Shown: positions 1-12,208, counted from the stretch's first letter. The stretch: DNA of 64,000 nucleotides from Vitrella brassicaformis (GCA_001179505.1 CDMY01000320.1:1-64000), one strand, 5' to 3'. Program-made: numbers and translations. The notes: a model not told the origin generated them from the letters alone.

Positions 1-208
1 CACCTGCAGGACACACACCTCACACACCAGCACTTGCCTCCCTCCGAATGGTGTTCGGGTTCCGTGGTCCGCTCACCCCTGCCAGGTCATCACAGCGCAC
101 TGCCCGGTCATAGTCGCTGATCAGCGCTGCCAGCTGCTCCAGGTCCTCACCACCAGCTCCTTCTGCCACTTCTTTTGCGGCCTGCTCTGGGCTCTTCTGG
201 TCACTCAT
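1..208 (-). CDS. Partial gene, 5' end only; unknown function
   Basis: The ATG is at 208 on the minus strand. Exon 1 (208-77, exactly 44 codons) encodes an acidic, Ala/Glu-rich helix-prone start, MSDQKSPEQAAKEVAEG, then a stretch containing LAALISDYDRAV. It ends at a clean GTGAGC donor. The intron runs to a CTGCAG acceptor at 4-9, so exon 2 begins at base 3 and continues off the window. I chose the ATG at 208 because the TTG nine bases upstream is not a usual eukaryotic start. Too little is present to name a family. The gene is divergent from the ammonium transporter at 643. Confidence 0.5.
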
Positions 209-443
209 GACTGCCAACAGATCTCAAGAGATCTTAGCAAAGCTCAGAATCACAGTCACAGCCGAGACAGGCGTTCCTCGGCAGAAAAACAGCCACAGGC
301 GTGCAGCGAGCAAGTCCCAATGATTCAGTGAAAGACTGCCGCCTCGATTCTCGACACCTGCACACACACACACACACACCTGGAAATCATACTTCCCATA
401 AAACCACGCCTCTGCTCTATCCCCTTTTGCTGTTTTCCGCGCC

Positions 444-480
444 TGCCTGCCCGAAGGGCAGGCATGCCTTCGGGCAGGCA
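444..480. repeat. Perfect 14-bp inverted repeat (hairpin) in a divergent spacer
   Basis: Arm 444-457 (TGCCTGCCCGAAGG) is the exact reverse complement of 467-480, with a 9-base loop. It lies in the 434-base spacer (209-642) between two divergent genes. The rest of that spacer holds a CA microsatellite near 361-380 and no supported gene. Confidence 0.7.
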
Positions 481-642
481 TTCACGCCACTTGTCTGAAT
501 ATTCTTGCGGCCACGCGCAGCCGAAGAACGATAGCTGGAGCCACCAAGAGGACGAACATCAGCTCGGATAAGCTGCAGAAGCCTATCAACAAGACACAAG
601 CAGCACGACGACACCCCAACGCCCCAGGAGAAACCTCCGCTT

Positions 643-3600
643 ATGGCTGAGGCGGACTTGTTGCCGTACATCCCTTCTTGTGGACGGCTGAACCGTGACA
701 TCCAAGACAATGCGTGGCTGTACAGCTCAGCCTTTCTCATTCTTTCAATGCAAGCAGGTGAGGTGAGGCGAGGCGAGGCGAGGTGAGCTGTCCCTCCCGA
801 AAGTTGGTTGTGTCTTGGTGCCACCTGCAACGATGTGTGGTTGGGCGTACACACTTTGTCAGGTTTTGGTATGGTGGAGGCGGGATGTGTGAGCAAAAAG
901 AACAACGTCAACATCATGATGAAGGTAGATAAGAGGGGCCGGCTCTTCTCCGTGTGTTTTGACAAGCATGGTGGTATGGATGCACTGCGATCAGAATATG
1001 GCCGATATGGTGGTGGGTGGACTGTCATTCTACTTCAGTAAGCTAGACCACCCATCACATGTTCAGCAGAAATGTAAGTGTGTGTGTGTGCGCTCAGTTG
1101 GGTATCCGATTGCCTTCACTCTTTTGAGCTGGCAATGGGAATTCGAGCCGCAGGACTCGGCACACTGGTACAGCGATAGTCAAGGCCTGCACAACACAGA
1201 CCTCCATTGGTCTGCAGGTTTTTCCAGTTCTCGTTTGCAGCCACGGCATCCACCATCGATTCAGGCGCCGTCGCAGAGAGAATCAGGTACAGAAATCGCA
1301 GTCTTCGTCGACTGCACCGCGTCCACATGTGTGTCCTCAGCTTCGGCCCGTACATCGTCATCTCTGCCTTGACGGCAGGCTTTATCTACCCCATGTGCGC
1401 GTGGGCCGTATGGAACGAAGACGGCTTTTTGTACCAGCTGGGGTTTGTTGATTTCGCTGGTGGTGCTGCGATCCATGCCCTTGGTGGGATGGGCGCCTTG
1501 GTGCTGATCTTCATTCTTGGTCGGTCGCCAGTCAGTCAGTCATACACACGGATGCATCCATCCGCCGGGGCCGACACGTCGCTTCATCGATCGACGCACC
1601 CGTGTGTGTACATAGGGCCACGGATCGGGAGGTTTAAGGACTACAAACCGTCACAAAGGAGGTCAGAATGAGGGCTATGGAGAGAGGACACATGACAACC
1701 TTCCCGCGTCTCGGTGTGTCTGTATAGGCTGTTCCAACCGCTGTGCCAGCGCCCGGCTGATCCCTTGTACTACCAGGTAGGCACACACAGAGAGAGCATG
1801 CAAACCAGGAATGGTAGTGCCTGCCGGCCATGAGTGCATCCTTACACAAATACTTGAGATCCTTAGCTGAGCCAGGCAGGAAATGCGCCGCTTTGTCTCT
1901 GCATGGTTGCATTGAAGGCCTCTTCCAGCGTGCCTAAAGTCACGAAGATGCCGCAGGCGACTCTCTGCCTGTTCGGGACGCTTCTGCTCGTGTTTGGATG
2001 GTACGTATAACCATTCATTCTTATCATACATACGCCATAATTGCACACATACACACACGCATACAGACCTGTATGTAGCATTAGTGGCTGACTATCCACC
2101 TGAACCAGCTGTGGCCGACTACCGGTTTTTGAACTCATGGCGGGTTGTGGTTGGTGTGCTTGACAGTGGATGGATGGATGGATGGCTGTACGTCTATCGT
2201 ATGTGTGTCCGTGGGGGTGCGTGTGGGTGTCTAGGCGCCGACAAAGACGTACACCATCTCGCCCTGCCCAGATGCAGTGTCTCTGCTCTTTGGGACATTC
2301 ATGCTCTTGATTGGATGGTCAGTCTGACCGTTCAGCTCAGCCACACAGACAGACAATACGCATACACACACCTCATCTACGTACCAATACGTACACACAT
2401 ACATACATACATACGTGCGTATAGGTATACATGAAACCACCAGCCCATTGTCTCTGTGTGTCTGTGTGTATGTCTCAGGTTTGGCTTCAATCCCGGTTCG
2501 GTTGCCGCCATCTCTGGCGAGAATGTTTATCTCGTCGGCATCGTCACTGTCAACACTACCATGGGTACATATTGACGGCAGTGAGACGGACGGCCAATCA
2601 ATGCGGCCCTCCTCGCGGAATTGTGCAGGTGCGCTGGGTGGCGGCCTCGCTGGCCTCACATGGTCTTTGCTGTTCTCGAGCACACGCAAGGCGCAACCCG
2701 AAGACATCTCCTGTGGGGTACTCTCCGGCCTCGTGGCCGTCACCGCCGGTATGGATGCATCACCGTCTCCTGCATACGCGACTCCTGCATGCCTTCGTGC
2801 TTCTGTTTATGTGTGTGCGGTGTCTGTCCCGCGCCCATTCAGGTTGTTTGTGGTTCAAGACCTTTGACAGCTTCATTGTGGCTGTCACGGGGGGCTACAT
2901 ATGCTTCGTGTGCAAGATGATGCTCGAGTACTCTAGGGTAAGTGAGTCAACAAGATAACTCCGAACCGACCACGCACTTTTTTGGGTTCTCAGTTGGACG
3001 ATGTCGTCGGCGCCATACCTGTTCACATGGGTAAGTCGGCAGCCAGGACCTGATTGATGTCTGCTTCGTGTCTCTCTGTTGATGCAGCTGCCGGCAACTG
3101 GGGCGCGTTGGCTATCGGCCTGTTCGCCATCCAGAACCAGTGCGGTGGGAGAGACCTCGTGGGTCTCTTCTACGCGAAGGGCAAAGATCAAACGACAGCC
3201 GCATGGGAACTGTTTGGCGCACAGGTCAGCCACCGCAGAGGGGCAGACAGACTCATCATCCCTTCTCCCTTCTCCCATCGCTTACTCATTCAGTTGGCCG
3301 GTGTGTTGGTGATTAATCTGTGGGCGGCCGTGACGACGGGCGGACTGGCCATCCTCCTCAACTACACGGGATTCCATTTGAGAGCCTCCAGAAAGGACGA
3401 ACTCCTGGGCCTGGACGTCACCGTAAGCCCATTCCACTATCGCCCCATGATTGGCAATCAGCATCCTGGGCCTCGCGTGTCGCAGGAACACGACACCGAA
3501 GAGCACGATGTCTTGGATCACATACTTCGCGGCCTCATCATGAACCTGGGATCCGTCGAGTGGCGTGACAAAGATGCCAAGGACAACCTTGACATCCTCT

Positions 3601-6308
3601 ATCGGGCGTTCAACAAGGCCAAAGTGCGGCTGAACTACTCCAAGTTCAGTAATCCGCTGCCCAAAGACGGCAACAAATACATGATGGAGATTGCCCAGGA
3701 ACAAAACCTGGTACGCGGCAGAAAGTGGTGGCACTGCCTGCGTCATCCATGTATGTGCTGGGTGTGGATCTGCAGGACGTTGTGGGAGTCTTGAATGTAA
3801 CTATCTGCAAGCTCTACGGCCTGTCGCCCGTCGACCCAACCAAACGATTCGACCTCTACGTCCATGTAGGCACAAGCTCACGCAGAAGTGGAGAGGTCAC
3901 GTGTGCTTTTGTGTACGTATGGTCAGATCGAGTTGGTGGACGGAACTCCCCTGGCCGCCCACTTCCAGCCCTTGCTGCAATCCCTCGGCTCCCACTACAG
4001 CAAGAAGACTCGCGTCAAGGTCACACACACACATACACGCGCTAGCAATCGAATGCACCAACCCTCTTCCCTCATGTCTCTGCCCTGTCTGTCCATTCAG
4101 CGTAAGTCATTGAATCCCGAGTGGTCGGAGAGCATCGATTTCGCCATCAGAGATCATTTTGACTACAGCAGGCTGCACGCGTGGTTCCGCCTCATGTGTG
4201 TGGCCGTAACGGGCAAATCGATAGCTCTGGCCGAGGGCCAGCTACCGCTCGCCGACCTGCTGTCGGGCGATATCTCGATGCCCACACACAGGAACAGTTT
4301 GAGGAACGATGACTCCTCGGCCTCGGCCGCTGGTGCTGGTGAAAGTGAGAGTGTGGCCATGTCGCCATCAAAGCCTGGCCTCGTCAGGGGCCGACCAAGC
4401 ATTGAGAAGAAGGTGAGGCGAGAGGGCGAGAGGGCGAGAGGGAGGTACAAAGGAGACGGCTGATGGTACATGCCTCTGTGTTTTGTTTGTCAGGAGACCA
4501 GGATCCAGGTCGAGCTCAGCGAGCCTCAGGTCCGTGAGATGCGCAAGGGAAGCGTGGCGTCCATCCAGGACGCCGCCGACCCCCTCTCCTCGCCCAAAGA
4601 CCTCCTGCGCGACTTCAACACGTAACCAAGACACACATGCGATATACGCACCCTCTTCAATGTATATGTACTCTTGTCGGTCTTCCCTCTATCTCGTCTG
4701 TGCTCCTTGTTCTCCAGTCGCCGCGCATTGGATGCATCCGGGTCTCGTAACAAGTTGATACTCTTCAAGAAGGGCAGCTGGGTCAAGAAGCACTCGAAAA
4801 TGTTCTCAGAGGACGACGAAAGAGAGGCCCGCTCCCCGTCTCAAGACATCACCAACGTTATCAACACCACGGCCCTCGACGCAGCGGCCGCACTCGCACA
4901 GACACAGCCGGAGACATCCATGCTCGAAGCACCGGCCAGTGCTGTGCTCCACGATGCCGCACTGTGCCTGCGGCCTGCGCATCTGAAGGGCGATAACGCC
5001 GCTGTAGACGACGAGGAAGATGACAGGCCGACCCAAGAAATCCCAGGTGGTCAAAAGGAAGAGCCAGGACAACTGCAGCCGCAAGATGCCGTCTCAGAGA
5101 CCACAGAGATGGCGAAACAGAAAGGCCGTGTGGACTTTGACATGAACGAGGACGCTGAGCGCGGCCCCAGGGCGTATGGGTCGGCTGCCGCGTCACGGCG
5201 CGATTCAGTCAACAGTTCCATCACGGGGAGGCGACACGAGTTCTTCTGCCTCGAGGTGGACGTGTGCTACACGCCCGTCGATGCGCGGCCTAAACGCATG
5301 TCGGAGCTAAGGGTGAGCGAAGGATTGCTGGATGTACCGCATTCGCCCGCCCCTCCCCCTCTCTCTCTCTCTCTGTGTGTGTATGTGTGTGTGTGTAGTG
5401 TCTGATGCAGGAGAAGGAGAGCGCCGCGCGTGACATGCGCGATCTGCGCAACAAGTACGTGAGGCGGAGACGCGGCAGCAGCAGCGATGCCTCATCAGGC
5501 TCCAGAATAAGCGACGAGTAGGCAGACAGAGAGGGAGCGGGACACCAGCAGATGGAGGCGTACACCTCTCCATGTGTGTGTGTGTGTGTGTGTATGTATT
5601 TGCGTTTTGCTGCCAGCCACGCGGACACAGATGAGGCTGGAGATGGCGAGCATGAAGGCCGTGTGTTCGCCTGGGCCCGCAGGCTGAAGGAGGCCTTCAA
5701 CCACGCCGCCGCCCACCATCACGACGTGGTGTCTCCCCGTCTGGAACCACGATCGGTGTCAGCAGGGGTCCCTGGGAGCAGGCGGCTGTCCCTCATGGGC
5801 GCAGTGGTCAACAATGTAGGCCGCCTCTCACGCAGAAGCAGCGAGGCTTTCAAAACAGGGTTAGTCAGTCGATGAGTGAGTGAAGGAAAAGAGACGCGCA
5901 TGGCTGCAAAAGGGTGTGTGTTTGGGACATCATGCCATGCAGGAGTAGCAACATGGGCGGCCATCGCCACCGTGCCAGCGTCATCTCCGAGCCAGATGGA
6001 GGCGGTCCGCACAGGAGACCCTCACTCACAGACGCACTTGCCAAGTTTTTCACCCCAAAGTAAGCAGGCAGGCGGGGAGAGAGGCCAACCCAACGCCACT
6101 CATGTGTATGTCTGCCTCAAGCAGGCGGGCATCGTCATATGTGCCGAGTTCCCACCAACACAACCATCCGAGCCAGCCGGTGGGCGACCACAGCGCCCCG
6201 CATGACGGGGATGGGCCCTCGTCGCCGCCCTCATTCGCACCGGGGCAGATGGAGACAGAGACACAGACACCCACCCGCCAGCCACATCACCCACACACCG
6301 TCACATGA
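643..6308 (+). CDS. Ammonium transporter (Amt family) fused to a C2 domain and long C-terminal tail
   Basis: Amt proteins carry ammonium across membranes through about 11 helices. Exons: 643-757, 863-924, 995-1037, 1098-1167, 1218-1286, 1341-1519, 1616-1661, 1728-1776, 1918-2000 or 2235-2317, 2479-2564, 2629-2748, 2843-2937, 2994-3030, 3088-3224, 3294-3422, 3486-3710, 3776-3865, 3927-4019, 4101-4412, 4494-4621, 4718-5312, 5399-5517, 5617-5859, 5943-6059, 6125-6308. They sum to 1142 codons in one frame. Family motifs in order: VEAGCVSKKNNVNIMMKN, WFFQFSFAATAST, SGAVAERI, GFVDFAGGAAIHALGG, FGWFGFNPGS, LDDVVGAIPVHMG, GLDVTEHD. After the pore come a helical linker and a C2 domain (about 3776-4300; VVGVLNVTICKLYGL and KSLNPEWSESIDF). 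A roughly 590-residue Ser/Glu-rich tail follows. C2 domains usually bind membranes or calcium. The last exon is the least certain; reading on past 6059 would stop at 6063. Confidence 0.88.
1918..2000 (+). other. Ammonium transporter exon 9A (candidate mutually exclusive exon)
   Basis: This 83-base exon encodes 27 codons plus two bases and ends TG|GT. It reads ASSSVPKVTK then CLFGTLLLVFGW. It joins in phase to exon 8 (ends 1776, phase 0) and exon 10 (starts 2479), which completes the family motif FGWFGFNPGS. Confidence 0.75.
2235..2317 (+). other. Ammonium transporter exon 9B (candidate mutually exclusive exon)
   Basis: This exon has the same length (83 bases), phases and terminal TG|GT donor as the exon at 1918-2000. 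It encodes APTKTYTISPCPDA then SLLFGTFMLLIGW, clearly homologous to exon 9A. Including both would add 166 bases and break the frame, so only one can be used per transcript. Confidence 0.72.
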
Positions 6309-8855
6309 CTGGAGGGAGGGAGCCACACGCATGGCCTGACTGACCGGTGAGGTGTGAGTGCATTGGTTGATGTGTTGATGCACTCTCTTTCATGGGCTGG
6401 GCTGTGTGCCGGGGCTGGGTGCATTGTTGTCTTACAAGGTGACTCTTTCCGCTTGCTCTCGCTTTGTTGCCATGAGTAGGCTGTGCTGTGTTCCGCCAGT
6501 GTCGATCCATTTCTTTCATGGCTTTCTGTCCCTTCGTTCGTTTGTTCGGTAGTCTGTCCGTGCATCCATCACACACGCACACGGTGCGAGAGCATCGACA
6601 GATCGGTGCACATCCATCCATACACACAGACAGCGAGAGATACGGACAGAGAGGTCACGTCACGTACTAAGCGCGTACACGACACGAGCCACACAGCCAG
6701 CAATCGAGTGAGCACATACCATACACACGAAGCCACGAACATATACGAACATTCTAGAAGGAATGTAGGCCTGCCTGTGTCCCCTCTATCTCCCCTTCCC
6801 CCCTCCCCTCCCCTACCTAATTCAGTGTGGCAATGCGTTCAATGGGTGGACGGACGGACGGAACACACGTACGTAAAGAGAGCCCTCGTTATGTTATGCC
6901 TGCGTGCCCGCAAGTGTGTATGCGTGCACCGCACCAGCACAACCGTCCACTCGCACACACACATCCATCAACACGACACACGCGCCGCGCCGTTGCGAGA
7001 GCCCCCAAATGCATACATGGCAGGCAGAGAGACCGACCCAAGAGAGCGAGAGAGCTACATACACAGAGCTAGACGTACGGAAGGACTTAAATCCGGGCGG
7101 TCTCCATTTCCCCCCTCTCCCTCCCTCCCTCCCTTCCTGGCTCATTCCTCTCTATAAAAGCAGCGACCGGCACACTTACACACACACACACACACCCTCG
7201 TGCGCACAGCAGCTGGTGCGGTGGGATATGGACATGAATGAATCGAGGACGATAGATAGATCGACAGGTAGACAAATGGCCAGACGGACGAACGGACGGA
7301 GAGAGAAAGTGTACCTACACAGACAGGCAGACAGACACAGACACACAAGCAGACGGTTAGGCACGGCAGCAGCGTATTGGCATAAAACGCAGCCGTCCAG
7401 CGCTCACACACACACACACACACGCACACGCCACAGCAGGCCACGCCGTACCAGCACACCACACCAACAGCAGCAGCACCAGCAGATGGATAGCTGGCGC
7501 TAGCTGCACACACATGGGTGTGTGTGAGGGGGGCACTAGAAAAGAGACAGGGAGTCAGGGAAGAACAGACCAGCCAGCCAGCCAGGCAGCCAGCCAGCCA
7601 GCCAGCGACCCTCTCACAAAACCACAGCCCGGCCAAGCAAGTCATTCCATGCCATCCATGATGCCATGACATGAATGAGCGAGTGGCCTTCGGTGTGATA
7701 CGAGGGCCGCCACACACACCACACACACATATGCATGCATACATATGTCCATACCAAGAGCCAGCCAAACACAAGACATGAGCACCACCAGTGAGCGAAT
7801 CGGTGTCAAAACGGTACACAGCATACACATACACACACATACATACATACACTCGATCGTCGCGCGCAAATCAAACCAGCACCATCCCTCCACAAGAGCT
7901 TGCTTTGTTTCGCTTTGTTTTTCGTCACCCCCTGCCTGTCGCCTGTTTGTCAGCTTGCCCCCGAAGCCGGAGGAACCGCCGTTTCACCTGTTCCAGAGAA
8001 AACGGTGGGACCTCCGACCTGCGTGATCTACTGCCACGACATTTGACGATGCACGGGGACCATGAACAGCATCACCCACTTTGCGATGTCTGTCTGTCTG
8101 TCTGTCTGTCACCTGTCGTGGGTCGTCCGCTGGCCGACGACCGTCGACATGCGACGATGCAACACAACTGAGGGGTAAGAAGACTTCTCCACCTGTGGTG
8201 GGCCGAAAAAAAGCAGACGGCCATACGCGTACGTACGTGTGTGCGTATGCAGACAGCCAGGCACGTCAAGACAGACATATACACCCATGGATTGAAAAAA
8301 ACATAATCGTCCGTGATGTGTGTATGTAAGTATCGGTGTCTGTCTGTATGTGTGCATATGTGTGTTGAAAAGGCAATCGGTGCAGTGCAAGTCAGCAAGC
8401 CGGCCGCGCAATGTGGTTGTGGCTGTGGCGTGGCGCCACTGATAAAAATCACTCGACCTCTCACTCCCTCACTTATCATGGTCATGTTGATACGTACGTA
8501 TGTATGCAGCTGCGGCGCCGGCTGCATGTTTGCGTCGTTCCCCTGTTACGTAAGTACACACCCTTACTCATACCTACCGGCATCGTCTGCATGTATACAT
8601 GCATCCTCTGCTCCACAGTAGTCGAACGAACGAACGAAAACAAACAAATCGATAAAAGACGCCCCTTCCCTCCCATCCCCTCTCTCCATTGGTTCTCTTG
8701 CTCGACTCACCCACCCACCCACACACATTGGGGTGTTCGACAGGGCTTCGCCCATCACACACACTCACTCACACATGAAGCCAACACACCGCACGCAGAC
8801 CAAAAGCGCCAGAAAAGCCCTCAACCACCCGGCCAGCCATCCGCCCTCCTTCCCT
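6309..8855. other. Repeat-rich spacer, no supported gene
   Basis: About 2.5 kb of TG/CA, GACA/TGTC, CAGC and pyrimidine-rich short tandem repeats. Open frames here (for example around 6483-7157 and 7142-7852 on the opposite strand) are made of His/Thr/Arg or Cys/Val repeats from microsatellites. They lack family motifs or chainable exons. It presumably contains the 3' ends of both flanking convergent genes. Confidence 0.6.
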
Positions 8856-10417
8856 TCACCAGTCCTCCCCACCGTCGCTGTCAGCGCCGCCGACGCCCAC
8901 ATCGTCGTCGTGCATGATCTCGCTCCGACCCTCCTCCTCACGCACACGCCGCGCCGCACACTTGCTGCCGCAGCTGCCGCCCTCTATCACAGTGATGATG
9001 CCCTTGAGCACGCCCACGAGGCCCTGCATGCACTCGCCGATCTTGTCCTCGGCGTACTCATGCACCGACTGCCCTGTGGTGCTGGCCGTGGTGGTGGTGG
9101 TGGTGATGCCTTTGGTGGTGAAGTAGCCGTGCGTGTGTGCGTGGGGCTCGGCGGGGAGGGCGTCGAATCGGTGCTGCGACGTCTTGTGGAATGAGGTCAT
9201 GGACACAGGCGTGAGGGGCGGAGTCGCTGCAGCAGACACACAGAGAGGGGAGGGAGGGGCGTCAGAAACGCGTCACACGTGTGTGTGTTGTTGCTCCTAC
9301 TTCCGGCAGTGGTGGCGCCATCGAGCGATGCGCGGCGAGGCAGCGACACAATAGTGGGCGCCAGAAACTCAGCTAACTGATCCTCCAGCTGATACAAGAA
9401 AGTCAGCAACACCCCGCACACAGACAAACAGAAGCGCATGGCATATCCGTGTTGTATGTGTTGTATTTGTGTTTGTCTTCGCGAGCACATGCCGACCTTT
9501 TTGACTTGCAGTGCGGTTGTGTGCAGCTCGTCGCCCTGCTCCTCATACCTCTGCAACAAAGCCTGGGGGAAGGAAGCCCCACCAATCATGAACACACCCA
9601 CCCCACATGGCGCTCCCAGCTTAGAAAATAACCAACACGCGCCATGCCCCTCGCCCCCTTCTCTCTACCTCCCTCCCTGCCTCCCCCTCCCCGTTCACTC
9701 TCACGTCATAGTCGTGGGTCTTCTTGTCGAGTTTGTCAGCTAGGTCCTCCATCTCGGCCCGCATCTCCCGCACCTGGAACTCGAGGGCGGCCTTCATGCC
9801 CAGCAGCTCGGCCGTCCGGTGTGTGAGGCTCTCGCTCTCACCGCGGCTCCTGTCCTGGGTGGCCTGCAGCTCGCGCACCTGACGCTCGTACTGAAGGAAT
9901 GTCAAACAGACAGACAGACAGCCAGGCAGACAGACAAGAGTCATTTTTTGTAGGGCCCGTGGTTGGGTGGTTACTCACGTCGCGGCACTTGGTGAGCGAC
10001 TCCTGCAGCTCGTTGCTGGCGTGCTCGTACTTCTGCAACAAACACTGAACACACAACACAGAGAGGGAGAGGACATTGCAGTGCGACATCCTCTCCCCTG
10101 TTGCCCATGCACCACCAACCCACCCACCTGGTAGTCGGTCTGTTTGCTTTTGATCTCCCTCTTGAGACTTGTGGTGGTCTCCTCCAGGCTGGCCACCTTG
10201 CTGGCGGTGCGCCGCTCATAGGCGGCAGAGTCGGCCTTGGCCGTCTGCGAGCGGCGCGAGTACTCACTCAACTGGCTCTCGTACTGACAGACAGACGATG
10301 CCAACACACAGACGCAGGCAGACAGGCAGATGCAGATCTGCTTTGTGGGCGTGTGTTTGGCGTGTCGCTGACCGCGTTGAGCCGCGCGGAGGTGTCGAGG
10401 TACATGAACTCTCCCAT
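8856..10417 (-). CDS. Coiled-coil protein, function unknown
   Basis: Seven exons: 10417-10373, 10283-10128, 10032-9979, 9890-9705, 9562-9497, 9388-9301, 9226-8856. They sum to 322 codons. Exons 2-6 are continuous heptad-like sequence rich in Glu, Lys, Gln and Arg (for example YESQLSEYSRRSQTAKADSA and YERQVRELQATQDRS), so a long coiled coil is expected. Several exons begin with a Tyr-Glu motif (YESQ, KYEHA, YERQ, RYEEQ), which suggests a repeated exon unit. The last exon has a Thr run, a short hydrophobic segment (LVGVLKGIITVIEGG) and an acidic C-terminus. The first exon starts MGEFMYLDTSARLNA. No enzyme motif is visible. A cytoskeletal or ciliary structural role would fit, but that is a guess. 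Confidence 0.72.
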
Positions 10418-10662
10418 GGCACCCCTTCAAGCAGATGTGGGGCGGAGGTGTGCTTCTTCTGCCAAAAAACGATAGAGATCTACAGGCCCCTGCGTCTGTG
10501 CCCCTGTGGCAATATGGAGGGAGGAAAGGGGGAAGAACAACCGCACAGGTAAAAGCTCGCAAGTGCGATCGGCGTGTTTTCTCGACGGATGCTGATGTAT
10601 TTACTTAGTGGCTATCGGCGCTCGAATGCGCTGCTCTTTTCTTGCATAGGTCCGTGCCATGG
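10418..10662. promoter_or_regulatory. Divergent intergenic spacer (probable shared promoter region)
   Basis: This 245-base spacer lies between the start codons of two head-to-head genes. No TATA-like or named motif could be assigned. The call rests on gene orientation only. Confidence 0.35.
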
Positions 10663-12208
10663 ATGGACTGCGTCGCCGTCTATTTCATGTGCATCGCCCT
10701 GGTGGTGCTCATCATCCTAAGGCCCAGCAGACAGGAGGCGCCGAGCACATGGGAGCCCGCTTCGACGCCCAGCAAACTGGAGCGTGCGCAGAGCAAGAGC
10801 GACTTAGTGCTGGCATTGGACGCGGTTCTCTTCATCTTTATGATACTGTGGTGGTAAGCGATACATGAGCGCAGGCGGTGGATGCATTCATTCATCGTGC
10901 GACGTTACTGTGGTTGCAGCGTCCTAGTTGCACTCGCCCAGGCCGGCTGGCGACGACTACGCAGATGGCTCAATGGGTGGGTGCGGTGATGGATGTATCT
11001 TGGAGACCATGCGACTCACCCATGCCCTTTGTCTGTGTGTGCAGCGCTAGTGCTCGCCAGAGCTGACGGCAGCGACCAATTCGGCGTGCCGTCCATCTAC
11101 GCTGCCGTCAATACTGCTGCAATAACGGTCGCCTTGATGGACGACACACCAGAGGTGTGTACTCATCCATCTCTCTGTGGGCGTCTGAGACCATGCCATG
11201 TATTATTATTTCTATCACGTTTCCACGTGCAGGCCGTAGCATGGTCGACGCTGGGCAGCGTCTTTAGCCGGCTGATCAACCGCAACACCACAATCCCCAC
11301 CAAAATGCCACAGGTCTTCTCCACTGCCGCATACAAGCAGACTCAAGTACACCACCCCTCCCCTGCCCCGAACACACACAAAAGCGACCCGTCGTCCATC
11401 CCCTCCTTCCCTCTCCCTCCCTCCCTCCCTCCCTGTAACTTAGGTCGGTATCAAGTCTATGATCCTGGGCGAGCGTGTGATGGCTGCGGCCAACGAGGGG
11501 CTGGGTCGGTGCGAGCTGCTCGTCGGCATCCCCCGCCCGCCGGACATGGAGGTCACATTGGCCACCGACGCCAAAGGCATCCTGCACATGTGGAACGCCC
11601 ACCACCCCACCGGACACAAACAGGTACGTGCAGTCACCGCACTGCACTGGCCGCACACACATGATGGATGATGGATGACCAGGGACAAGGGAGGGATACA
11701 TTCGTGGCATATTGTGTTGCGTTGCGCGTCAGGACATCGTAATTCAGTCCTGGAGCGGTGGTCTGAGCGACGTGGGTATCAGGAATATGGTGCAGGACGC
11801 TGAGCCACACAGGTGAGTGAGTGAGGGAGGGACAAACCCCCACACACAGACAGACAGTTCCTCGCTATTCCGCGGTATGTATCTTTCTCTTGCCCACGCT
11901 CTGTTGTGTCTTATCAGCGATTTGGATCAGAGGCGTCGCGAGGCCATGACCGTTAAGAACGACGCCGAGAGCCTCACCCTCGAGTACGAGAGACTCCTCC
12001 CTCCATTCAACACACACATCACATTTGCCCATGTGCTTATGCGCCTGTGTGTGTGTGTGTGTGTGATATTCAGACGCCACATCCCGGCCAGGAGGGCGAC
12101 CCCCTTCGCCATGCATACGCTCAGCAGCCCCTCCTGCCGCTTCCCACACAGGCGTGCATGGATTGATCGCTGCTTACATTTCATATCAGTAAGCTGTTTT
12201 GAGGACTG
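10663..12208 (+). CDS. Hsp70-type substrate-binding domain protein lacking an ATPase domain, with N-terminal membrane segments
   Basis: The C-terminal half is a clear Hsp70 substrate-binding region. [20 protein letters not shown] (exon 11233-11346) matches the LI.RNTTIPT...FSTA signature. [19 protein letters not shown] and [14 protein letters not shown] (11444-11623) match the beta-sandwich. MVQDAEPH and [13 protein letters not shown] (11733-11812, 11918 on) match the helical lid. Hsp70s normally have a 380-residue ATPase domain before this. Here only about 570 bases of exon remain before it, and the upstream neighbour starts at 10417 on the other strand. The reading from ATG 10663 gives two hydrophobic segments ([15 protein letters not shown] and [16 protein letters not shown]). 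The exon 2/3 join (10920 to about 11080) is ambiguous, because the strongest acceptor at 11042 favours another frame. The 3' end is also uncertain. Confidence 0.6.

Noticed and set aside
417-1028. 203-codon minus-strand open frame
   Set aside because: It runs over the first Amt exons and a palindrome; the Amt frame explains the region.
6483-7157. 224-codon plus-strand open frame
   Set aside because: Composed of His/Thr/Arg from CACA and GACA repeats; compositionally noise.
7142-7852. Long minus-strand open frame in the spacer
   Set aside because: It is mostly Cys/Val/Ser translated from TG and TGTC microsatellites, with no family motif and no splice-linked partner.
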